Origin: Branchiostoma floridae
Lineage: Eukaryota > Chordata > Leptocardii > Amphioxiformes > Branchiostomatidae
Length of the DNA stretch: 64,000 nucleotides
Direction of reading: 5' to 3'
NCBI RefSeq assembly: GCF_000003815.2
Contig: NC_049990.1
Coordinates: 9,935,539 to 9,999,538 of the forward strand
In this document: positions 12,281-22,069 of the stretch, one piece after another
Numbering within the stretch: the first letter of the stretch is position 1
Layout of the letters: every line of letters starts with the position of its first letter
The notes under the pieces: generated by a model
Databases searched by the model: none
Seen by the model: the letters and a program-made list of their open reading frames with translations, nothing else
What the model was told of the DNA's origin: nothing
Position numbers and translations under genes: made by a program

Positions 12281-15200
12281 ATGTACTTAGCAAGATGTGA
12301 GAGGAAATCTGCTGGGCCGATGTTTTTTCTGCTCCTGTCAGCTGGGTACGGAGCTTCAGATGGTCCTGCTATCCCGTGTATGACAGTAGAGTGGCAGGCG
12401 TGTGTAACCTTCGAAGACGTGCTTGGTAATTTGATCAATGTAAATCTGGGCACATGTGTCTTGTGCAAGGGCTTTAATGCGGATTTTTCCAAGGGCAGTC
12501 CTCCATTGCTTACGAAGGTCTCCAGATCAACACATCTGGCAATAAGAGGGCATGCATTTGGTGTCCTCTCGGCAGGGAAACTAGCCTCCCTTGATCATTC
12601 AGTGGTCAAAACTCTGGCTCTGGTCGATGCTTTCATCACTGATATAGAAAACGACACCCTGAAGAACTTTACCAATCTTGTCAGGCTGGGCTTAGTCTTC
12701 AACACATTTACACATGTCAGGCAGGGCTGGCTCTCCGGCTTAGCGAACCTTCAGTACCTGATCTTGTCCAACAACCAGATCCAGCAGATAGAGCCAGGGA
12801 GCTTCGTGCACCTGTCTAACCTGCGTGTGCTCGACCTGGGGAACAACAAGCTGCAGGTTGTGGACCACGCTTGGCTTCGTGGGCTGAAGAGGCTGTTGTA
12901 CTTGTTCCTGGGATCTAACAAGATTCAGACAATCTCTCCAACTACATTCCAATATGTGCAACCGTACAGGCTAGATCTGAGTGGAAATGACCTGTCAGGT
13001 CTAGACAGGGAGGTCTTCAGGGGACATGTAAACCTGGGAATACTCCACATTGGTGGTAACAAGATGGTTTCTGTTCATGATGTGATGTCACATCCAGTGA
13101 TATGGAACCTAGGTATCTACACCGAATTCAGTTTTACAAACAATTTTGCTATAATTGTTAAGGTGCCCAAACTCCTTTCCTGTATCATGTATGATCAGGC
13201 AACATACGAGCTTGTAGTTGGGTGGACCTTTGATCCGTCAATTGTTGCGCCCAATGTCATTCAAGAAGAAATGCCTGGGGCCTCATGTACCCCTGTAAGT
13301 TGGTGGGAAAGTCATAACATTAGAAAGATCTCTGTCCGGCCACCAGTTGTCATCATTGCCACTGATAGCCCTGCAGCAGCTGAACAGGTCCCTGACATAT
13401 CCGGGCAGTGTAGACAGGTTTGGAAACAAGATGTGGGCATTACAGTAGTCTTGGGAAGTGATGCCAGCTTCCGGCTACTTTCAATGAGCACAGGGCGCAA
13501 TGCAACAAAGAGGGCTGTAGCCATGGCGTTAAATGTGCCAATACAAAACACACGAACACCCAGCACCAAAATCCCAAAGCACACCTCCAACACAAGTACC
13601 ACCTATGTGAACACTGAGAACATAACCTGTATTCTGATCAGGAAACCTGGCTTCACGAAGTTAAACTTAAACATCTCTAATGTGCCTGTTCAGCCTCCTA
13701 CAACAGTCACAACTGATGATGACGAAGTTAGCAGGATACGTAATTATACGATGTTCCCGTTTTTGCAATTGAGAAACCAATCTACAGTGCAGGTCAGCAC
13801 CAAACTGCCTGCCCTCCCATATACTAGATACAAGATGCGCCCGTTTTCAGAACCAAAAGACTGGTCTGCCTTACCGGGCAGCTCCAAGCTTTCATCAGAT
13901 GGTGTTCTCATTCCTGTTATCTCAGCAGCAGCTGCTTTGCTTCTATTGGCCCTTGCAGTATTCATGTGGAGGGTGTGCTCTGCAAAGCAGCGCAAAGCAG
14001 CTTTGACAGCCAGCAATGATGCACACATATGGACAATTCCTCCAGGCATTGCCTTCCCCGGTTTGTTCAGGTCTGCCTCTCTCCCTACATTTGCCCACAA
14101 GGCGCCGTCGGAGGACACTGCCTCCTGTACTTCACTGCCAACTGTCCTCTATTCCATTGAGCCAACCTACAGCGAGATCCCTGATAGTGTAGCTGCAGAA
14201 CAGTCCCTCTCTGACCTCCCACATACCTACAGTGTGATCCCAGACCTTGATGGGGAGCCCATGTCTTTTTATGCCGCTGCTGCTGAAGTTTTGCCCATCA
14301 TATACAATGGACAGAATCAGCACCTGGCTTACCTGCACAAGGGTGCAGCTATTTCCAAAAGACACCAGTCTGGACAACACATTGCTGCATATGGAGAGCA
14401 TCGACAGACCAAAGCCCAGTGTGGGACGGTCTATAGATGTGTTGATAACGACAAAGACAGAGATCTTGGCAACCCTCCAATGCCCTCAAACATCTACTGG
14501 CCATTGAATATCCCAAGGAAGAGAATCTATAGCATGCCGCGGCGTGTGTCCCTTCCTCTTGTCACCCTGCCAAACACCTACTGGCCATGGGAGATTCCAG
14601 AGAAGGGAACCCGTGAGACACCAGGGCGTGCGTCCCTTCCCCTTGTCACACTGCCAAACACCTACTGGCCTTGGGAGATTCCAGAGAGGGGAACCCGTAA
14701 GATACCAGGGCGTGCGTCCCTTCCCCTTGTCACCCTGCCAAACACCTACTGGCCATGGGAGATTCCAGAGAAGGGAACCCGTAAGATACCAGGGCGTGCG
14801 TCCCTTCCCCTTGCCACACTGCCAAACACCTACTGGCCTTGGGAGATTCCAGAGAAGGGAACCAGTAACACACCACGGTGTGCATCCCTTCCTCTTGTTA
14901 CACTACCAAACACCTACTGGCCTTGGGAGATTCCAGAGAAGGGAACCAGTAACACACCACGGTGTGCATCCCTTCCTCTTGTTACACTACCAAACACCTA
15001 CTGGCCTTGGGAGATTTCAGAGAAGGGAACCCATAACACACCACGGCGTGCATCCCTTCCCCTTGTCATACCACCTAACACCTACTGGCCTTGGGAGATC
15101 CCAGAGAAGGGAACCCGTAACACACCACGGCGTGCATCCCTTCCCCTTGTCATACCACCTAACACCTACTGGCCATGGAAGATCCCAGAGAAGAAGACCC

Positions 15201-15490
15201 GCAACACCCCACTGTATATGCCCCCCTCCAAACTACCAAACACCTACTCGCCATGGAAGATTTCAGAGAAGGGAACCCGTAACACACCACGGCGTGCGTC
15301 CCTTCCCCATGTCACACTACCAAACACCTACTGGCCATGGAAGATTCCAGAGAGGGGAACCCGCAATACCCCACTGAATACGCCCCCCTCCAAACTACCA
15401 AACACCTACTGGCCATGGGAGATCCCAGAAAAGGGAACCTGTAACACACCACGGCATACATTCCTTCCCCCTGTCACACCACCTAAGTGA
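12281..15490 (+). CDS. LRR transmembrane receptor with tandem cytoplasmic repeats, truncated by a LINE
   Basis: Single-exon frame of 1069 residues. The start at 12281 has A at -3; an inner ATG (12320, MFFLLLSAGYGAS) looks more like a signal-peptide start. About five leucine-rich repeats span residues 125-270 (for example LQYLILSNNQIQQIEPGSF, LRVLDLGNNKL). A Ser/Thr-rich stalk with N-glycosylation sites follows. A membrane helix (PVISAAAALLLLALAVFMW) sits near residues 538-560. The tail has two TYSxIP tyrosine motifs near residues 630-660. The C-terminus is an array of 28-residue repeats (from residue 733) with core LPNTYWPWEIPEKGT. The TGA stop at 15488-15490 is supplied by an inserted LINE, so the present C-terminus is not ancestral. 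Amphioxus has many LRR receptors; the ligand is unknown. Confidence 0.85.
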   Translation: MYLARCERKSAGPMFFLLLSAGYGASDGPAIPCMTVEWQACVTFEDVLGNLINVNLGTCVLCKGFNADFSKGSPPLLTKVSRSTHLAIRGHAFGVLSAGKLASLDHSVVKTLALVDAFITDIENDTLKNFTNLVRLGLVFNTFTHVRQGWLSGLANLQYLILSNNQIQQIEPGSFVHLSNLRVLDLGNNKLQVVDHAWLRGLKRLLYLFLGSNKIQTISPTTFQYVQPYRLDLSGNDLSGLDREVFRGHVNLGILHIGGNKMVSVHDVMSHPVIWNLGIYTEFSFTNNFAIIVKVPKLLSCIMYDQATYELVVGWTFDPSIVAPNVIQEEMPGASCTPVSWWESHNIRKISVRPPVVIIATDSPAAAEQVPDISGQCRQVWKQDVGITVVLGSDASFRLLSMSTGRNATKRAVAMALNVPIQNTRTPSTKIPKHTSNTSTTYVNTENITCILIRKPGFTKLNLNISNVPVQPPTTVTTDDDEVSRIRNYTMFPFLQLRNQSTVQVSTKLPALPYTRYKMRPFSEPKDWSALPGSSKLSSDGVLIPVISAAAALLLLALAVFMWRVCSAKQRKAALTASNDAHIWTIPPGIAFPGLFRSASLPTFAHKAPSEDTASCTSLPTVLYSIEPTYSEIPDSVAAEQSLSDLPHTYSVIPDLDGEPMSFYAAAAEVLPIIYNGQNQHLAYLHKGAAISKRHQSGQHIAAYGEHRQTKAQCGTVYRCVDNDKDRDLGNPPMPSNIYWPLNIPRKRIYSMPRRVSLPLVTLPNTYWPWEIPEKGTRETPGRASLPLVTLPNTYWPWEIPERGTRKIPGRASLPLVTLPNTYWPWEIPEKGTRKIPGRASLPLATLPNTYWPWEIPEKGTSNTPRCASLPLVTLPNTYWPWEIPEKGTSNTPRCASLPLVTLPNTYWPWEISEKGTHNTPRRASLPLVIPPNTYWPWEIPEKGTRNTPRRASLPLVIPPNTYWPWKIPEKKTRNTPLYMPPSKLPNTYSPWKISEKGTRNTPRRASLPHVTLPNTYWPWKIPERGTRNTPLNTPPSKLPNTYWPWEIPEKGTCNTPRHTFLPPVTPPK
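14478..15486 (+). repeat. Coding 84-bp tandem repeat, 12 units before the LINE insertion
   Basis: Twelve units of 28 codons (two have 26) encode PNTYWPWEIPEKGT plus TPRRASLPLVT-like segments. Units 5 and 6 are identical at the protein level, suggesting recent unequal crossover. Because the period is a multiple of three, a second frame also stays open (14544-15377); I treat that as a shadow. Confidence 0.9.
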
Positions 15491-16582
15491 GTGGAAATTT
15501 GTTGACGACCTGTCGTTGGCCGAGTCTCGACAACACAATGCACCATCTATTATGCAGGAAGAGCTCGATGACTTTAGCCTGTGGGCCAGTCAAAACCACA
15601 TGCTGTTGAATGCTGATAAATGTAAGATCATGATATTCTCGTTTATGAAGCTTCCGCCTGCCCCGCCAATTCTCAAAATCAATGGAACTCCGCTGGAGAT
15701 CGTGGTAGTTACCTGTCTAGTAGGAGTATGGTTACAATCAAACTTAAAATGGGATACGCAGGTATCAAAAATGACCTCCAAAGCCAACGGAAGACTCTTC
15801 ATGCTTCGAAGCCTGAAACGGTTCAAAGTTACGGTGGATGACTTGCTTCAAGTATACACGTCCTATGTCAGACCTGTATTAGAATACTTCGTGCCTGTAT
15901 GGCATCCCGGACTCACTAAGGAGCATACTGTCGGTTAGAAAGAATCCAGAAGAGAGCCCTCCGTACCGTGTTAGGCGGACAGTACACAACCTATGAAGCT
16001 GCACTGGGGCGCACCGGCCTCCAAACGCTGCTACACAGGCGCGAGGACTTGTGCAGAAAATTCGCAATGAAACTGGGCCCAGACATGCTCCCACAGAAGA
16101 CAGGTCAGCTCCATGGACGAAACACCAGAAACTCTGACAAACTCAGACTGGTTTAATGTAGAACAAACAGATACAGGGACTCCTCTATACCCTACCTTGT
16201 GCGATTACTCAACGACGATGTAAAGTAATTACTGCGATGTTTTAGAGTAATGTAATCCTCTTATTTTGTGCTGCAATACGACGCTTTCAATTACCAGGAA
16301 ACAATGTATTCATACATTCTTTCTACCTAGCGTTATTCGTGATTGTGTCGCCTTCAAATACCTTGTTTGATTACCAGGTAACAGCAAAGAGATATATATT
16401 TGTACTTGATTTTATCTGTGAATGTACGATTTTAAAACTATAGTTCAATTGCTTCATCCGCATGTTACTCAGTAATTTTAATTCAATGATTGAGATTGTG
16501 ATTTCTGTAAGATGATACATAATTCAGCCATTGGGCTGCCAGATATCTTCATTTTCAATAAACGAATCATCATCATCATCAT
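15487..16582 (+). mobile_element. 5'-truncated LINE inserted in the LRR coding repeat
   Basis: Flanked by a 7-bp target duplication CACCTAA (15480-15486 and 16583-16589). Removing the insert restores the consensus junction CCACCTAACACCTACTGG. The insert begins at the reverse-transcriptase catalytic box (KFVDDLSLAE) and continues through the thumb and C-terminal region (LLNADKCKIMIF, SYVRPVLEYFVPVWHPGLT). A frameshift lies near 15930, and coding resumes as ERIQKRALRTVLGG. It ends with AATAAA (16557-16562) and an (ATC)n tail, typical of CR1/Jockey-type elements. The copy is dead. Confidence 0.92.
15516..16156 (+). pseudogene. Reverse-transcriptase C-terminal remnant with a frameshift
   Basis: The coding remnant of the LINE runs in one frame to 15938 and in another to about 16156 (RREDLCRKFAMKLG, then RNSDKLRLV). 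It has no endonuclease and no RT palm apart from the final catalytic box. Confidence 0.85.
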
Positions 16583-16830
16583 CACCTAACACCTACTGGC
16601 CATGGGAGATCCCAGAAAAGGGCACTCGTACCTCACCATGGTTTTTATCCTCCGCCACACTACCGAACACCTTGGCCATGGGAGATTTCAGGGGAGGGAA
16701 CCCAGAACACACCACAGCAGGCCTCTTGTACCATGAGGAGTTTCATGCTCTTACCCAAATGTACAATCAGCAGAGCATAAGTCAAAAAGCCCTGCCAAGA
16801 AGCGTGCTGGAGGCTACAAATAAGAATTGA
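16583..16830 (+). pseudogene. Severed 3' end of the LRR receptor gene
   Basis: Resumes the receptor repeat immediately after the LINE (SPNTYWPWEIPEKGT), followed by one more unit. That unit carries a 2-bp deletion (CACCTTGGCC where the repeat has CACCTACTGGCC), so the frame shifts after about 16674. The tail is no longer translated with the receptor and is already decaying. Confidence 0.8.
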
Positions 16831-18029
16831 AATTTGAAAAGTCACTCAGACAAATCTTTCCCTTGCACAAATCCTCGCCCATGAAATGACTTAAACCATT
16901 TGCAAAATCTTTTCCAGTTGCTTGAGTAACTGCTCTTTGGTTTGTCATGAACTACAATGTACACAATGTTCAATTTTGATACTAAACATTATGAAAATAT
17001 CAATCATTTTTTAAGCTGAACATCATAGATGAAATTAATACATTGTTCAATACAAATTCATGTCAAGAAATATCAGTTGTTAAATTTTGATGCTGAATAC
17101 TGAAGTTATGCCACGTTCTGTGATTAGTTTATCACTCAGTCTATTACAAATTGCTCAGTGAAATTTGGGTGCTGAACACTGTACATATGTAATGTTCCTC
17201 ACTTTGATACAGTAAGAAATTTGAATTTGTTGAATTTAGATGCCAAACACCGCAAAAATATTTGAAATCGGTGGAAGGCAACTTAGGCAGGTAGACAGGA
17301 AGGCAACAGAAAAGTAATAGAGAAGTAGTCATTATGAATATTGAAATATGTGGTGCGAACATGGGCTAAAAATTTCATAACAAAAATCCAGGAGTAAAGC
17401 AATGAGACTTTACTGTGGGGATTTGCTGCAAAGTGTACAGTTCTGATTGCAATGAGAGGAATGTCACACCAGCATTTGAGTGTCTTCAAGTAAGATCTGA
17501 AGTTCCACCTCTATCAAACTCCATATTATAAAGCATAATGTCATTATGGACTCAGTCACTGGAGCAAAGAAGTGTACTTAACTGGCTGTGGACCAGAAGG
17601 ACAGGCATCAGATGGACTAGACTCTTTGTACTCTGGGACAAGACTTGCAAGCTCCCGATGAAGGTTAAGGACTTCAGCAGTTTAATGTTGCGAGCCATAC
17701 ATCCAGTGTTTAAGAAGAGTCTAATGACTCTCCACCTGACTATAGAGATTGAGATAATGGTGATTGACCACAACTCCACTCACAATGCATACATGTACAG
17801 TACTAAAGTGATGAGTCAGGTGGAGACTTTGACAACACGTGTAAATGCAAATACAGAATGATGCAGTCTTACAAGCTCTATGATTGTCTATCCCAAGCTA
17901 TGGGTACATGTATGTGAAAATGTTATCAGTGCAATGAGTTTATGAAATAGTCTTTTTCAATGCTGTTTCATACTTTGATGATTGGTGCGAGTCAGCTCAA
18001 TACTACTCTATGTAATTCAGTCTATAAGA
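16831..18029. other. Gene-free interval
   Basis: AT-rich. The short open frame at 17538-17861 shows no recognisable domain. No exon or mobile element is evident. Confidence 0.4.
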
Positions 18030-18900
18030 CACCTGAATGTCTGTTTAACCAAATGTGCGTAGCAAAACAAGTGTATACTTCACAAACCCACACTGAATTC
18101 TCATAGGCTGGCATTCAGCTGGCATGTAGCATGAAATAAGTCTTTGACTCACAATTTCACCAGGAATCCCCAACAAACTCCACGTACGTTGAAGATAGAT
18201 CTATGTCTCAACAAACAATGCTATACACCTTATATGGGTCCTATATGTCGCCAAAATAGATGTAACGTTAAGAAAGCAGACTAATTCAATATCATATCAT
18301 AGTATGTGCACATAACTGATCTTTATTAATTTATTCTGAAGTACACCATGAAGTTGTGTTTTTATGAATCTTTACTTGAGAATGTAAAAAGTAGCAAAGT
18401 CTGCTGACTGTGTGCAACTACATTTTAATGGTGAAAGAGATTAAAAAACATATACACACACGTAGACAACCCAAAGATACGTGTGTTGCATACTAAAACA
18501 TTATATTTTGTTTTCCACATGTTTTTGAAATAAGATTTAGTACCAACGATCAAAACGCTTCTTATACTTCTAATGCTTCTTCAACATTCTGTAACGTTAA
18601 AATTCTGTGTTTTAAAGATTAAATTAATACTGTCTGAAAGCCTTCAATAGACTCCTGAATTCATTGATCGATAGCCTAGTTATAATCGCCCAATACTTCC
18701 ATCCGCATACAGATGTGTTTTTTCCACGTCAGGATTAGGAATCGGACGTAGCGTGCAGTGACCCGATTGGCCAACAGGTGGCGCATACAGCACGCAACAG
18801 GTGGCGTGTTGGAGTCGATGTTGCCTTGGAACACCTGTTGGAAAGGGAAATAACGGAGAGCTATTTTTGTCCTCTTAGCAAAACATTCATAACTTTTTTT
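18030..18900 (-). repeat. Duplicated 3' end of the F5/8C gene (copy of 29552-30384)
   Basis: Collinear with 29552-30384 in the same orientation, including CAATTTCACCAGGAATCCCC and the terminal exon. Small indels distinguish the copies. It covers only the last exon plus 3' sequence; I find none of the upstream discoidin exons near it. Confidence 0.85.
18676..18834 (-). pseudogene. Orphan F5/8C (discoidin) terminal exon
   Basis: Reads VFQGNIDSNTP at the start and YVRFLILTWKKHICMRMEV near the end, finishing at TAG 18676-18678. It remains open, but is 159 bp against 144 bp in the parent because of a 15-bp in-frame expansion around a GCACGCAACAGG repeat. The acceptor CAG is kept. Without other exons it is probably a dead fragment unless spliced into an unseen transcript. 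Confidence 0.75.
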
Positions 18901-20129
18901 GGCCGAGTTTTATTGTCCTTAGATAAAATCAAGTCTTGTAATTCCGCCGGGTGCCTTAAAAGACTGGATCTAATTCACCGATTTAGGGGGCTTCGCTACG
19001 TGGAATTTGACATTCAGTTCTCGTGTACAAAATATCATATGAAGAGATAATTTGGCTGGGGTGAGGATGTGAGAAATGAAAACTACACCTGGTTTAAAAC
19101 TGTTTATTCAATAGTATTTCTTGACACAATCTAGGAACACAAAGTGTACAATATGTTGATCAGATTGTACTTGGCATTTTCAAACCTTGACCACAGGAAT
19201 AGATTACAAGTACCGAAATAAAAAGGTCTTTTGAAGTTAGTTTTCTTGGACAAGGTGGCTTTTTACGACAAGGTGGCCAGTCCTGTACTAGAATAGCCAC
19301 AAAATACACGAAATGCAAAACGAGAACAAAAGACCTTCAAGGAAGGAAGACATGGAAAGGGTACAAGGCAAGAAACAAATCAATTTGTACTATGTATAGT
19401 ATGATATTTTTTAACAAAGGCTACTGCCTACATACAGTCAACTCCAGACGCTATCAGAACACAGTACAATGTTTGACACTGTAAAAGTAACATTTCCGAA
19501 CTGAGAAAGATGAGGAAAGATTAGTTTTTAATTGCGCTAATAGAAAAATAAATCGATGTAACGTTAACTTGCTCAAAGGGAAGAACATAAGCTACGGTAC
19601 CAGTGCTTGCAGTAATCCACATAGACACCAGATGACATCCTTGTGTTCTAAAACAGAACAGTTGTTGCTAACATTCATAAGGTTGACATTGGCTCGTGAG
19701 CCAAATTTACGAAAGACGAACTAAAGAAAGAAAGAAAAAAAGCTGCAAGCAACCTTCTAATTAGGGGCTCCCGTGTCGTCCGACGTTACACCATAAATTG
19801 ACAACACAAGCATAGATACATGCTCTCGGATACACTTTCTTGACACCAACAAAGAAATTGTGATCAGCCCCGCAGTGCCGACAATGTCTCAGGTAAAGAA
19901 AATCGTAAGATCAGCCAAAGCTATGAATGTAACATCACAGATAATCTATTTCCTATCTTGCCAATGCCAATCTCCCCGGGCGTTGTTGTGAAACACCTAA
20001 CAAAGTTACGGTTAAAGTTGGCATCTCTCGTCGGCAGCCCTTGTGTCCCTTGCCGTTTGTAGATATTTCTGCCTACGGTGCGAGTCCGTGCGACGAGACG
20101 GTCACTATCTCGTATTGTTCAAGACGATG
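18901..20129. other. Gene-free interval
   Basis: Several taacgtta motifs, common across this window, and short frames only. The segment 20041-20129 is a possible 5' exon of the following unknown locus, but nothing fixes it. Confidence 0.35.
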
Positions 20130-20440
20130 GTCTGGGGAAAGAATCAAACGTGTGCCCAACACAGCTGGTGAAAATGATTACTGGTCCGCGATTGGTCAAG
20201 AAATCAATCGTCTAGACAGGATCAATCATAGACGAGTCCTTATGCTAATCTGTCTGTAGCCCCTGTGCCTCGTCATTGGTCAATGGTCTGGAGAAGCAAT
20301 CAAACGTGACTGCCCAACACGGTTGAAAATGATTACTGGTCCGTGATTGGTCAAGAAATCAATCAGTTGTCTAGACTGGGCAAATCGTAGACGAGCCCCT
20401 GTGTATATATGTCTGGAGCACCTGTACCTCGTCATTAGTC
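20130..20440. repeat. Tandem duplication of about 155 bp with CCAAT-type motifs
   Basis: Two adjacent diverged copies (about 20130-20276 and 20285-20440) share AAAATGATTACTGGTCCG, GATTGGTCAAGAAATCAATC and TAGACGAG. ATTGGTC is the reverse of a CCAAT box and occurs twice per copy. It may be a duplicated promoter for the locus downstream, which is inference. Confidence 0.6.
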
Positions 20441-20499
20441 TGCCAGCTGTCTGCGGAGACGGACTCACCTCACCTAAGACAACAGGTTAGTTCGGTCAC

Positions 20500-21600
20500 T
20501 TTTTCGCGGAATACTTTGTCATAATTTCTCATAAACATTCTTATCTGTGCCTTGTGCGCTTGCTGCAGTGTGTTGAGGCAAAGTATGCATGACTGTTTCT
20601 TCTACCGATTTGTTAGAAACGTCTGGACACCACGGGAGGAAAGAAGTTGGTGCTTGTCACTGAAGGTGCTTCGGGACAACATCCAGTGCATCACCAAGCC
20701 AAGGGCGCATGCAGTCTTTCCGAGACATTCGACAAGGTATTGTGTTGTTTTACATTGTTTTAAAAAAATGCTGTAATCTTTAGCTGACACTTTCAATGGG
20801 TTAACACTTCTGTGAGTTTCCTGTACAAACAATACCGCAAATTCAGAGTGTCACTGTCACTGAACAGTTTATACGAACTTTGACCTTTATGTGTGTTAAT
20901 ACGTTTTGTGCAGATTATCGCCAGCCAGTTCAATGTAATATAAATAATCGGTAACGTTAACACTGACTTCTTTTGTGAACGTCCGAGGATGAAAAAACAG
21001 AACTAGCTGGATCATGTGAGGCACACCTGTGCCTAATTTATCACCAAAACAAGACGTTTAGTCTGAACCTTCTTGCTTCTAGGATCTTACTGGTGCCATC
21101 AAGCCCGGATCAACTACAGCTGCAATGTTCAAGTTAAGTGCTTAACATTGTCTTATGGGGTTTGAAATTGTAATGGTTGCAGATATGGACTCCTTTTGCA
21201 CTCAGGGCTTCGGTCCGTTTCCATGGTGTACAGGCCTGGTGTGTGGCTGGTTTGGTTTCTGTGACTGTGTCGATAGTCTAGATGGATTCGGCCAGTAACT
21301 GCAAATTCTGTTCTTTACAAAACAGGGTTTTCCCTGGTTCACCATCTGTTGTCATTTCTGTTTTATGTCATGGTCGGTGGTTGTCGGGGACCTAGACCAT
21401 TACATAATCTGCCTCGTGTCGTTATCTTGGGTCCCGAACCAAGAGGACGACACAGGCCAGAAAGGAACGCATGTGGTTGAACATTATTATTAGTATTAGA
21501 ATTAATATCAGTTTCTTCCTTTAGAAATACTTGACCATCTCGGCTGTTGGACACAGTCACAGAAACCGAATCAGCCATTCATTGGGCTTGTACACCACAG
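20500..21600 (+). pseudogene. Unit A of a duplicated small locus, degenerate
   Basis: Matches unit B (22070-23200) in order: a first exon-like block, a WVNT exon remnant, a terminal exon remnant and a 3' tail with ATTACATA and CGTGTCG. Here the exon at 20569-20736 is fully open (SMHDCFFYRFVRNVWTP, then a basic stretch) with AG and GT borders. The later exons survive only as scraps (TGGGTTAACACTTCTGTGAGT near 20800). Family unrecognised. Confidence 0.55.
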
Positions 21601-22069
21601 AAACAGACTGAAGCAATGAGTGCAGAAGTAGCCATGTAGCTTTCGAAAGTAAACCGAAGGCCTTTCCTATATTTCTGAGCCAAGTTTCATCTTTGTCTTG
21701 TTTTTCTTTTTTCTATCGAGGATCATCGCACCGTAGGAGGGAGTGTCTGGACGGGGAAAGGGCGGCGAGGACTGATGAAGGAAGGTACCGGACGTGACCG
21801 CCAATGGGGATTTGAAGTCTTCCCACACATATGAGAAGGTATCTTGCCGTATTGTGTGAAAGCACATAGTTTTTAATTGTAAGACAACAGACTTTGTCAA
21901 TGAATGACTTTTTCATGTGTGTTGGTAAGTTTACAGTTTCAATTTCAATTTTGTTACCTGAACAATTATATTTATAAGCTCAGTACAAAAGTCTTTTTCT
22001 TTTACTTGCTTATCTGACTCTGAATTGAACGAAGTATATGAATACCTTTGACTGTTTGTCAAGTAAAAA

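Noticed and set aside
14544-15377. Open frame of 277 codons overlapping the LRR receptor repeats
   Set aside because: It is the same 84-bp repeat read one base out of phase. The period is a multiple of three, so the second frame stays open by construction.
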